Positions 1-8,997 of a stretch of DNA of 64,000 nt are shown one piece after another. Both the position numbers and the translations under genes were made by a program. Numbering within the stretch: position 1 is the stretch's first letter; every line of letters begins with the position of its first letter. The stretch comes from Aphelocoma coerulescens. Its lineage: Eukaryota; Chordata; Aves; Passeriformes; Corvidae. The notes below the pieces were generated by a model. That model was not told where the DNA came from and ran no database searches. It worked only from the letters and a program-made list of their open reading frames with translations. The stretch spans positions 62,001 to 126,000 of the forward strand of contig NW_027183620.1 of the NCBI RefSeq assembly GCF_041296385.1. The letters are read 5' to 3'.

Positions 1-31
1 TGACGCTATGGAACCTGGTGGAACCGAGGGG

Positions 32-48
32 CCACAGTGACACTGTGG
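32..48. other. 17 bp dyad CCACAGTG-A-CACTGTGG
   Basis: Two perfect 8 bp arms flank one central base, present once per unit at offset 32. It is a plausible dimeric protein site, since its loop is too small for a full hairpin. It may also just be a by-product of the decayed monomer core, which contains cactgtgac. Confidence 0.5.
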
Positions 49-155
49 GGCCTTTTGGAAGCAACAGGACCCTGGTGGGAAGCCACGGGATGATTAATCC
101 TGCACGAACCTGCTCCAGGTGGGCTCCTCTCTCCCGGCTTCCACAGGTGCTGCTA

Positions 156-161
156 GGATCC
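156..161. other. BamHI site, first of two per unit
   Basis: GGATCC occurs at offset 156 and again at offset 1252. In a 2193 bp unit these are 1096 and 1097 bp apart, so digestion predicts a ~1.1 kb band plus ~1.02 and ~1.17 kb bands from 3- and 5-monomer units. The pair gives a physical test of the array structure. Confidence 0.9.
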
Positions 162-280
162 CACTCCGGCACTGGCTTGGCACGGGCTCACGGCTTCCTT
201 TGGCAATGGCTCTGCTCCAGGATGGCATGCTGCAGAGAATGCAGGTAGATTTTGTGCTCACTCCTGGCATGCAGCTGGAC

Positions 281-286
281 AATAAA
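281..286 (+). other. Poly(A) signal hexamer AATAAA, one per unit
   Basis: AATAAA at offset 281 is followed within about 30 bases by a GT-containing stretch (tatgtccggctctgg), the layout of a cleavage and polyadenylation site. It is intact in all 29 units, including noisy unit 19 (40284-40289). Other examples are 2474, 4742, 7010, 9278, 11546, 13814, 22736, 31583, 42409, 51256 and 62446. It lies about 280 bases after the stop of the minisatellite plus-strand frame. Function would need transcript evidence; the hexamer itself is certain. Confidence 0.5.
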
Positions 287-657
287 GCCTGATCCAGCCC
301 CCCCTCAGCATATGTCCGGCTCTGGCATTGGGGCGGGGCAACTTTGGGAGCAGCCCCAGCCCTGCTCCTGCTCCCGGCTGGGCACCCAGCTGCTGGGACA
401 CAGGTGTGTCCTGATGCCACCGTCTACTCCTTTGAGAAGGGGAGGACAGAGTGCATCAGGGAGTTTGGTGTGGCTTACATGCGGCAAGGAGAAGGTGCAG
501 CCCCAAACTGGCTTTCACTTCTAGAACCTTTTGCTATTGCGGGAGCAGCTGCTGGAGCTTTTCAACCGAGCTGCAAGAGTGAAAAGTGTGATGGCATGTC
601 TATCTGAGAAGGAAGGTTCGGTGCCGCAGCCTGTTGTGCACAATTTATATGCTGATA

Positions 658-669
658 AGAGAAGGGGGT
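658..669 (+). other. Weak CTCF-like core AGAGAAGGGGGT
   Basis: Nine of twelve positions fit the CTCF core CCASNAGRKGGC when read by eye. The variant at offset 659 in units 6, 12 and 27 (ACAGAAGGGGGT) improves this to ten. The final T in place of C is unfavourable, so binding is uncertain. Confidence 0.15.
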
Positions 670-740
670 GCTTTTGGAACGTTTTCCTTCCTGACACTTC
701 TGTCTCTGTGAGCTTTAGCTGCTTGGACTCAGGGATACCG

Positions 741-749
741 AAGGTATGT
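741..749 (+). other. Splice-donor-like AAG|GTATGT
   Basis: A near-consensus 5' splice site at offset 741 in most units. In units 17 (36434) and 19 the A after GT is G, giving GTGTGT, a weaker donor. An acceptor-like signal lies about 200 bases downstream. Without transcripts this is only a motif. Confidence 0.25.
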
Positions 750-838
750 GAAAGTGACTGGGATGCGAGAATCATGTTGCACAGGGAACAGGGAAGGTCA
801 GCAAATGTTTCCTGTCCTGGCACATCTCTCAGTCTGAA

Positions 839-850
839 CTGCAGCTGCAG
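839..850. other. 12 bp palindrome CTGCAGCTGCAG
   Basis: This perfect palindrome contains PstI and PvuII sites and an E-box (CAGCTG), at offset 839 of each unit. Similar agctgctgg words recur at about offsets 398, 546 and 1016, so it may reflect local CAGCTG-rich composition. Confidence 0.4.
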
Positions 851-925
851 ATGCTTCACTTCCGCCAAGGACTCTGCCACCTTGAGAGAAGGATGCGCTC
901 TATGGAGTTGAGAAAGAAAGTGCGT

Positions 926-954
926 CTCACTAGCTTCTTTCCTCTACTTCATAG
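926..954 (+). other. Splice-acceptor-like tract ending ATAG
   Basis: The branch-point-like ctcacta at 926-932 is followed by a pyrimidine-rich tract (934-950) and ATAG at 951-954. This is a good 3' splice-site layout on the plus strand, conserved in all units. With the donor-like site at 741 it would define an intron of about 210 bases. Confidence 0.25.
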
Positions 955-1226
955 ACAGCAAAGGGGCTATGAAAGGCAGCACTGGCTTTTTGTTCTAGGA
1001 CTTCTTCTTTACAAGCAGCTGCTGGATGTTTGGAAGGGGGTTTGGGATATGCAAAAATGAGAGGCTAAGATGGTAAGAGGGTAAGATGGAAGTCATCTGG
1101 CAAAAGCAGAGCTCACAAAAGGGCCAGCTGAGAAAGCTCTTGCTGCCTACAACTTCAACTGCACCCCTCAAAGCAGCAGCACACACGCTGCTCTCGGCAC
1201 TTTCCTTCTCAGCTCTACGCACCATC

Positions 1227-1709
1227 CTAAGCCTTGCCTCTCCCACACTCAGGATCCAAAGACAACGGCACCAGGGACTGCTCACACACTAAAGGCACCA
1301 GGACAAAAGGCTCACCAGCTTGGCCTTTGCATTCCCGCTGACAGCTCCACAGCTTGAACCCAGAGAACTGCCTGCTGCCAACAGCCTTTCCAATCACTCT
1401 GAGCACCTCATGACAAGGAGTGTGGGGAATTAATCTCCAGCAGCCTCCTGCCCCAGGCTGTCCCCCGGGAGCAGCCCTGCTCCAGGCCGTGACTGCCACC
1501 TGCACAGCCAAAGGACCCAGAGCCGGTGTTACACACCACGGCTGTGCCTGGCACAGAGACACCAGTGGCCACACAAGTGGCCATGGCACTGTCCACACAC
1601 AGTCCCTGCTGCTGCTCCCCCAGCCGCTGGCACCAACTCCCAGCCACCCACTCCTAAAGCCACGGGGCCCACTGGGACACTGCGGGGGCTCGTGGAAGCC
1701 AGCGGCCAT
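1227..1709 (-). other. 160-codon antisense ATG frame, no recognised family
   Basis: The longest ATG-started frame I located in the unit runs on the minus strand from 1709 to 1227, beginning MAAGFHEPPQ and ending DPECGRGKA. It is rich in Gly, Pro, Ser and Trp, as expected from translating GC-rich non-coding DNA, and fits no family I know. The frame extends upstream without ATG into the minisatellite. In unit 18 a 2 bp insertion fuses it to the next antisense frame. Confidence 0.12.
1566..1583. other. Stem-loop TGGCCAC-ACAA-GTGGCCA
   Basis: Seven-base perfect inverted arms surround a four-base loop at offset 1566, repeated in every unit. It overlaps the palindrome GCCATGGC on its 3' side. It could form a small hairpin in RNA from either strand; no function is known. 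Confidence 0.5.
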
Positions 1710-1839
1710 TGTGACACAGCGGGGCTGCACAGAGCCCACGGTGCTTTGTGACCCGTGGCTCCCAGGAGAGCCTTTGTGATGCTGGGGAACTACAAGGAAG
1801 CCTGGCTCCTCTGTGACACCACCACAGAAGCTCAGGGGA
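1690..1839 (+). repeat. Decayed minisatellite flank, upstream side
   Basis: This stretch contains imperfect relatives of the 75 bp monomer. One runs from gcctttgtgatg (1770) to gaagctcagggga, keeping tgatgct, ggaac, cctggctcctctgtgacacc and cacagaagctc in order. A weaker one covers about 1695-1769 with gtgacacagc and gtgctttgtgaccc. They look like older monomers no longer homogenised with the intact block. The same sequence flanks the block in every unit. Confidence 0.7.
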
Positions 1840-2139
1840 GCCCTGGAGACCGTGCTGATGCTATGGAACCTGATGCAACCCTGCCTCCTCTGTGACACCA
1901 CAGAACCTCTGGGAGCCCTGGAGACCGTGCTGATGCTATGGAACCTGATGCAACCCTGCCTCCACTGTGACACCACAGAAGCTCAGGGAGCCCTGGAGAC
2001 TGTGGTGATGCTATGGAACCTGATGCAACCCTGCCTCCACTGTGACACCACAGAACCTCTGGGAGCCCTGGAGACCGTGCTGATGCTATGGAACCTGATG
2101 CAACCCTGCCTCCACTGTGACACCACAGAAGCTCGGGGA
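1840..2139 (+). repeat. 75 bp minisatellite, 4 intact monomers (unit 1 example)
   Basis: Monomers start at 1840, 1915, 1990 and 2065 with gccctggaga. Each is exactly 75 bp and they differ mainly in the last ~12 bases (gaacctctggga, gaagctcaggga, gaagctcgggga, gaagctcttgga). The same block starts 1839 bases after the start of every clean unit. A period divisible by three with few stops leaves frames open on both strands in 25-codon steps, so copy-number change lengthens or shortens long frames without breaking them; this explains the 102/127/152-codon series of frames. I see no evidence of translation. Confidence 0.96.
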
Positions 2140-2241
2140 GCTCTGCAGACCGTGGGGATGCTGGCGAAGCTGACGGAACCCTGGGCACCACAGTGACGCT
2201 ATGGAACCTGGTGGAACCGAGGGGCCACAGTGACACTGTGG
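2140..2241 (+). repeat. Decayed minisatellite flank, downstream side
   Basis: After the last intact monomer, gctctgcagaccgtgg through caccacagtgac is a diverged, shortened monomer. Then gctatggaacctggtgg through cacagtgacactgtgg repeats the ctatggaacctg ... tgtgacac core once more. The second part crosses the arbitrary unit boundary at 2194. Confidence 0.65.
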
Positions 2242-4461
2242 GGCCTTTTGGAAGCAACAGGACCCTGGTGGGAAGCCACGGGATGATTAATCCTGCACGA
2301 ACCTGCTCCAGGTGGGCTCCTCTCTCCCGGCTTCCACAGGTGCTGCTAGGATCCCACTCCGGCACTGGCTTGGCACGGGCTCACGGCTTCCTTTGGCAAT
2401 GGCTCTGCTCCAGGATGGCATGCTGCAGAGAATGCAGGTAGATTTTGTGCTCACTCCTGGCATGCAGCTGGACAATAAAGCCTGATCCAGCCCCCCCTCA
2501 GCATATGTCCGGCTCTGGCATTGGGGCGGGGCAACTTTGGGAGCAGCCCCAGCCCTGCTCCTGCTCCCGGCTGGGCACCCAGCTGCTGGGACACAGGTGT
2601 GTCCTGATGCCACCGTCTACTCCTTTGAGAAGGGGAGGACAGAGTGCATCAGGGAGTTTGGTGTGGCTTACATGCGGCAAGGAGAAGGTGCAGCCCCAAA
2701 CTGGCTTTCACTTCTAGAACCTTTTGCTATTGCGGGAGCAGCTGCTGGAGCTTTTCAACCGAGCTGCAAGAGTGAAAAGTGTGATGGCATGTCTATCTGA
2801 GAAGGAAGGTTCGGTGCCGCAGCCTGTTGTGCACAATTTATATGCTGATAAGAGAAGGGGGTGCTTTTGGAACGTTTTCCTTCCTGACACTTCTGTCTCT
2901 GTGAGCTTTAGCTGCTTGGACTCAGGGATACCGAAGGTATGTGAAAGTGACTGGGATGCGAGAATCATGTTGCACAGGGAACAGGGAAGGTCAGCAAATG
3001 TTTCCTGTCCTGGCACATCTCTCAGTCTGAACTGCAGCTGCAGATGCTTCACTTCCGCCAAGGACTCTGCCACCTTGAGAGAAGGATGCGCTCTATGGAG
3101 TTGAGAAAGAAAGTGCGTCTCACTAGCTTCTTTCCTCTACTTCATAGACAGCAAAGGGGCTATGAAAGGCAGCACTGGCTTTTTGTTCTAGGACTTCTTC
3201 TTTACAAGCAGCTGCTGGATGTTTGGAAGGGGGTTTGGGATATGCAAAAATGAGAGGCTAAGATGGTAAGAGGGTAAGATGGAAGTCATCTGGCAAAAGC
3301 AGAGCTCACAAAAGGGCCAGCTGAGAAAGCTCTTGCTGCCTACAACTTCAACTGCACCCCTCAAAGCAGCAGCACACATGCTGCTCTCGGCACTTTCCTT
3401 CTCAGCTCTACGCACCATCCTAAGCCTTGCCTCTCCCACACTCAGGATCCAAAGACAACGGCACCAGGGACTGCTCACACACTAAAGGCACCAGGACAAA
3501 AGGCTCACCAGCTTGGCCTTTGCATTCCCGCTGACAGCTCCACAGCTTGAACCCAGAGAACTGCCTGCTGCCAACAGCCTTTCCAATCACTCTGAGCACC
3601 TCATGACAAGGAGTGTGGGGAATGAATCTCCAGCAGCCTCCTGCCCCAGGCTGTCCCCCGGGAGCAGCCCTGCTCCAGGCCGTGACTGCCACCTGCACAG
3701 CCAAAGGACCCAGAGCCGGTGTTACACACCACGGCTGTGCCTGGCACAGAGACACCAGTGGCCACACAAGTGGCCATGGCACTGTCCACACACAGTCCCT
3801 GCTGCTGCTCCCCCAGCCGCTGGCACCAACTCCCAGCCACCCACTCCTAAAGCCACGGGGCCCACTGGGACACTGCGGGGGCTCGTGGAAGCCAGCGGCC
3901 ATTGTGACACAGCGGGGCTGCACAGAGCCCACGGTGCTTTGTGACCCGTGGCTCCCAGGAGAGCCTTTGTGATGCTGGGGAACTACAAGGAAGCCTGGCT
4001 CCTCTGTGACACCACCACAGAAGCTCAGGGGAGCCCTGGAGACCGTGCTGATGCTATTGAACCTGATGCAACCCTGCCTCCTCTGTGACACCACAGAAGC
4101 TCTTGGAGCCCTGGAGACCGTGGTGATGCTATGGAACCTGATGCAACCCTGCCTCCTCTGTGACACCACAGAACCTCTGGGAGCCCTGGAGACCGTGCTG
4201 ATGCTATGGAACCTGATGCAACCCTGCCTCCACTGTGACACCACAGAAGCTCAGGGAGCCCTGGAGACTGTGGTGATGCTATGGAACCTGATGCAACCCT
4301 GCCTCCACTGTGACACCACAGAACCTCTGGGAGCCCTGGAGACCGTGCTGATGCTATGGAACCTGATGCAACCCTGCCTCCACTGTGACACCACAGAAGC
4401 TCGGGGAGCTCTGCAGACCGTGGGGATGCTGGCGAAGCTGACGGAACCCTGGGCACCACAG
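2194..4461 (+). repeat. Array unit 2 (2268 bp, 5 monomers)
   Basis: Intact monomers lie at 4033-4407. The unit carries T at 3379 (offset 1186, a CpG to TpG change) shared with units 15, 26 and 28. Its second monomer reads gaccgtggtgatg, where units 4-6 read gaccgtgctgatg. The offset-677 marker is G. Confidence 0.97.
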
Positions 4462-6729
4462 TGACGCTATGGAACCTGGTGGAACCGAGGGGCCACAGTG
4501 ACACTGTGGGGCCTTTTGGAAGCAACAGGACCCTGGTGGGAAGCCACGGGATGATTAATCCTGCACGAACCTGCTCCAGGTGGGCTCCTCTCTCCCGGCT
4601 TCCACAGGTGCTGCTAGGATCCCACTCCGGCACTGGCTTGGCACGGGCTCACGGCTTCCTTTGGCAATGGCTCTGCTCCAGGATGGCATGCTGCAGAGAA
4701 TGCAGGTAGATTTTGTGCTCACTCCTGGCATGCAGCTGGACAATAAAGCCTGATCCAGCCCCCCCTCAGCATATGTCCGGCTCTGGCATTGGGGCGGGGC
4801 AACTTTGGGAGCAGCCCCAGCCCTGCTCCTGCTCCCGGCTGGGCACCCAGCTGCTGGGACACAGGTGTGTCCTGATGCCACCGTCTACTCCTTTGAGAAG
4901 GGGAGGACAGAGTGCATCAGGGAGTTTGGTGTGGCTTACATGCGGCAAGGAGAAGGTGCAGCCCCAAACTGGCTTTCACTTCTAGAACCTTTTGCTATTG
5001 CGGGAGCAGCTGCTGGAGCTTTTCAACCGAGCTGCAAGAGTGAAAAGTGTGATGGCATGTCTATCTGAGAAGGAAGGTTCGGTGCCGCAGCCTGTTGTGC
5101 ACAATTTATATGCTGATAAGAGAAGGGGGTGCTTTTGGAACGTTTTCCTTCCTGACACTTCTGTCTCTGTGAGCTTTAGCTGCTTGGACTCAGGGATACC
5201 GAAGGTATGTGAAAGTGACTGGGATGCGAGAATCATGTTGCACAGGGAACAGGGAAGGTCAGCAAATGTTTCCTGTCCTGGCACATCTCTCAGTCTGAAC
5301 TGCAGCTGCAGATGCTTCACTTCCGCCAAGGACTCTGCCACCTTGAGAGAAGGATGCGCTCTATGGAGTTGAGAAAGAAAGTGCGTCTCACTAGCTTCTT
5401 TCCTCTACTTCATAGACAGCAAAGGGGCTATGAAAGGCAGCACTGGCTTTTTGTTCTAGGACTTCTTCTTTACAAGCAGCTGCTGGATGTTTGGAAGGGG
5501 GTTTGGGATATGCAAAAATGAGAGGCTAAGATGGTAAGAGGGTAAGATGGAAGTCATCTGGCAAAAGCAGAGCTCACAAAAGGGCCAGCTGAGAAAGCTC
5601 TTGCTGCCTACAACTTCAACTGCACCCCTCAAAGCAGCAGCACACACGCTGCTCTCGGCACTTTCCTTCTCAGCTCTACGCACCATCCTAAGCCTTGCCT
5701 CTCCCACACTCAGGATCCAAAGACAACGGCACCAGGGACTGCTCACACACTAAAGGCACCAGGACAAAAGGCTCACCAGCTTGGCCTTTGCATTCCCGCT
5801 GACAGCTCCACAGCTTGAACCCAGAGAACTGCCTGCTGCCAACAGCCTTTCCAATCACTCTGAGCACCTCATGACAAGGAGTGTGGGGAATGAATCTCCA
5901 GCAGCCTCCTGCCCCAGGCTGTCCCCCGGGAGCAGCCCTGCTCCAGGCCGTGACTGCCACCTGCACAGCCAAAGGACCCAGAGCCGGTGTTACACACCAC
6001 GGCTGTGCCTGGCACAGAGACACCAGTGGCCACACAAGTGGCCATGGCACTGTCCACACACAGTCCCTGCTGCTGCTCCCCCAGCCGCTGGCACCAACTC
6101 CCAGCCACCCACTCCTAAAGCCACGGGGCCCACTGGGACACTGCGGGGGCTCGTGGAAGCCAGCGGCCATTGTGACACAGCGGGGCTGCACAGAGCCCAC
6201 GGTGCTTTGTGACCCGTGGCTCCCAGGAGAGCCTTTGTGATGCTGGGGAACTACAAGGAAGCCTGGCTCCTCTGTGACACCACCACAGAAGCTCAGGGGA
6301 GCCCTGGAGACCGTGCTGATGCTATTGAACCTGATGCAACCCTGCCTCCTCTGTGACACCACAGAAGCTCTTGGAGCCCTGGAGACCGTGGTGATGCTAT
6401 GGAACCTGATGCAACCCTGCCTCCTCTGTGACACCACAGAACCTCTGGGAGCCCTGGAGACCGTGCTGATGCTATGGAACCTGATGCAACCCTGCCTCCA
6501 CTGTGACACCACAGAAGCTCAGGGAGCCCTGGAGACTGTGGTGATGCTATGGAACCTGATGCAACCCTGCCTCCACTGTGACACCACAGAACCTCTGGGA
6601 GCCCTGGAGACCGTGCTGATGCTATGGAACCTGATGCAACCCTGCCTCCACTGTGACACCACAGAAGCTCGGGGAGCTCTGCAGACCGTGGGGATGCTGG
6701 CGAAGCTGACGGAACCCTGGGCACCACAG
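4462..6729 (+). repeat. Array unit 3 (2268 bp, 5 monomers)
   Basis: Intact monomers lie at 6301-6675. It matches unit 2 closely apart from C at offset 1186, so units 2 and 3 look like a recent duplicate pair. Confidence 0.97.
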
Positions 6730-8997
6730 TGACGCTATGGAACCTGGTGGAACCGAGGGGCCACAGTGACACTGTGGGGCCTTTTGGAAGCAACAGGACC
6801 CTGGTGGGAAGCCACGGGATGATTAATCCTGCACGAACCTGCTCCAGGTGGGCTCCTCTCTCCCGGCTTCCACAGGTGCTGCTAGGATCCCACTCCGGCA
6901 CTGGCTTGGCACGGGCTCACGGCTTCCTTTGGCAATGGCTCTGCTCCAGGATGGCATGCTGCAGAGAATGCAGGTAGATTTTGTGCTCACTCCTGGCATG
7001 CAGCTGGACAATAAAGCCTGATCCAGCCCCCCCTCAGCATATGTCCGGCTCTGGCATTGGGGCGGGGCAACTTTGGGAGCAGCCCCAGCCCTGCTCCTGC
7101 TCCCGGCTGGGCACCCAGCTGCTGGGACACAGGTGTGTCCTGATGCCACCGTCTACTCCTTTGAGAAGGGGAGGACAGAGTGCATCAGGGAGTTTGGTGT
7201 GGCTTACATGCGGCAAGGAGAAGGTGCAGCCCCAAACTGGCTTTCACTTCTAGAACCTTTTGCTATTGCGGGAGCAGCTGCTGGAGCTTTTCAACCGAGC
7301 TGCAAGAGTGAAAAGTGTGATGGCATGTCTATCTGAGAAGGAAGGTTCGGTGCCGCAGCCTGTTGTGCACAATTTATATGCTGATAAGAGAAGGGGGTGC
7401 TTTTGGAACGTTTTCCTTCCTGACACTTCTGTCTCTGTGAGCTTTAGCTGCTTGGACTCAGGGATACCGAAGGTATGTGAAAGTGACTGGGATGCGAGAA
7501 TCATGTTGCACAGGGAACAGGGAAGGTCAGCAAATGTTTCCTGTCCTGGCACATCTCTCAGTCTGAACTGCAGCTGCAGATGCTTCACTTCCGCCAAGGA
7601 CTCTGCCACCTTGAGAGAAGGATGCGCTCTATGGAGTTGAGAAAGAAAGTGCGTCTCACTAGCTTCTTTCCTCTACTTCATAGACAGCAAAGGGGCTATG
7701 AAAGGCAGCACTGGCTTTTTGTTCTAGGACTTCTTCTTTACAAGCAGCTGCTGGATGTTTGGAAGGGGGTTTGGGATATGCAAAAATGAGAGGCTAAGAT
7801 GGTAAGAGGGTAAGATGGAAGTCATCTGGCAAAAGCAGAGCTCACAAAAGGGCCAGCTGAGAAAGCTCTTGCTGCCTACAACTTCAACTGCACCCCTCAA
7901 AGCAGCAGCACACACGCTGCTCTCGGCACTTTCCTTCTCAGCTCTACGCACCATCCTAAGCCTTGCCTCTCCCACACTCAGGATCCAAAGACAACGGCAC
8001 CAGGGACTGCTCACACACTAAAGGCACCAGGACAAAAGGCTCACCAGCTTGGCCTTTGCATTCCCGCTGACAGCTCCACAGCTTGAACCCAGAGAACTGC
8101 CTGCTGCCAACAGCCTTTCCAATCACTCTGAGCACCTCATGACAAGGAGTGTGGGGAATGAATCTCCAGCAGCCTCCTGCCCCAGGCTGTCCCCCGGGAG
8201 CAGCCCTGCTCCAGGCCGTGACTGCCACCTGCACAGCCAAAGGACCCAGAGCCGGTGTTACACACCACGGCTGTGCCTGGCACAGAGACACCAGTGGCCA
8301 CACAAGTGGCCATGGCACTGTCCACACACAGTCCCTGCTGCTGCTCCCCCAGCCGCTGGCACCAACTCCCAGCCACCCACTCCTAAAGCCACGGGGCCCA
8401 CTGGGACACTGCGGGGGCTCGTGGAAGCCAGCGGCCATTGTGACACAGCGGGGCTGCACAGAGCCCACGGTGCTTTGTGACCCGTGGCTCCCAGGAGAGC
8501 CTTTGTGATGCTGGGGAACTACAAGGAAGCCTGGCTCCTCTGTGACACCACCACAGAAGCTCAGGGGAGCCCTGGAGACCGTGCTGATGCTATTGAACCT
8601 GATGCAACCCTGCCTCCTCTGTGACACCACAGAAGCTCTTGGAGCCCTGGAGACCGTGCTGATGCTATGGAACCTGATGCAACCCTGCCTCCTCTGTGAC
8701 ACCACAGAACCTCTGGGAGCCCTGGAGACCGTGCTGATGCTATGGAACCTGATGCAACCCTGCCTCCACTGTGACACCACAGAAGCTCAGGGAGCCCTGG
8801 AGACTGTGGTGATGCTATGGAACCTGATGCAACCCTGCCTCCACTGTGACACCACAGAACCTCTGGGAGCCCTGGAGACCGTGCTGATGCTATGGAACCT
8901 GATGCAACCCTGCCTCCACTGTGACACCACAGAAGCTCGGGGAGCTCTGCAGACCGTGGGGATGCTGGCGAAGCTGACGGAACCCTGGGCACCACAG
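6730..8997 (+). repeat. Array unit 4 (2268 bp, 5 monomers)
   Basis: Intact monomers lie at 8569-8943. The second monomer has gaccgtgctgatg in place of the gaccgtggtgatg of units 2-3. No private difference from unit 5 was noticed. Confidence 0.97.

Larger units (their letters stand above)
591..911 (+). other. 106-codon ATG frame, no recognised family
   Basis: An ATG-started open frame lies in the less GC-rich part of the unit, beginning MACLSEKEGS and ending GCALWS. It has no recognisable domain, signal peptide or membrane segment, and the donor-like site at 741 lies inside it. It is present in nearly every unit and broken in unit 19 by the noisy indels. Homogenised copies cannot show whether selection maintains it. 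I do not call it a gene. Confidence 0.12.
531..1085. repeat. Less GC-rich core segment of the unit (unit 1 example)
   Basis: This stretch differs in base composition from the rest of the unit. It has more A/T, few CpGs, purine-rich gaga/aagg runs (gagaaggaagg, agaaagaaag) and the splice-like signals. It shows no similarity to the 75 bp monomer. It could be a captured single-copy sequence, such as old intron or UTR DNA, that was amplified together with the minisatellite. I recognise no source. Confidence 0.5.
1..2193 (+). repeat. Array unit 1 (2193 bp, 4 monomers)
   Basis: This is the reference unit, where offset equals coordinate. Its intact 75 bp monomers lie at 1840-2139. It has G at 1865 in the first monomer, where most units have T; units 13, 14 and 24 share this G. 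It has a private T at 1431 (G in all other units), which creates a TAA in a plus-strand frame that is open elsewhere. The offset-677 marker is G. Confidence 0.97.

Noticed and set aside
230..340. LTR R/U5 region or retroviral remnant around the AATAAA
   Set aside because: A caataaagcctg word followed by C-rich sequence is LTR-like, but I found no flanking TG...CA ends, primer-binding site, polypurine tract or retroviral reading frames in the unit.
1321..1760. 143-codon plus-strand frame present in units 2-29
   Set aside because: It starts at TTG in the other units, is interrupted by TAA at 1431 in unit 1, and overlaps other open frames on both strands. Composition alone explains it.
1227..1976. 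Long antisense frame (249 codons here, 274 in 5-monomer units) as a gene
   Set aside because: It opens at GTG, not ATG. Its N-terminal half is translated 75 bp minisatellite, its length changes in 25-codon steps with copy number, and it fits no protein family I know.
1840..2139. CRISPR array
   Set aside because: Monomers are directly adjacent 75 bp repeats with no unique spacers, no cas genes are present, and the DNA is eukaryotic in style.
1813..2196. Plus-strand 102/127/152-codon frame with 25-residue repeats (GALETVLMLWNLMQPCLHCD type) as a repeat protein
   Set aside because: It opens at GTG and simply translates the minisatellite. The same DNA is also open in an antisense frame, so openness reflects the stop-poor 75 bp period. 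No family similarity was recognised.
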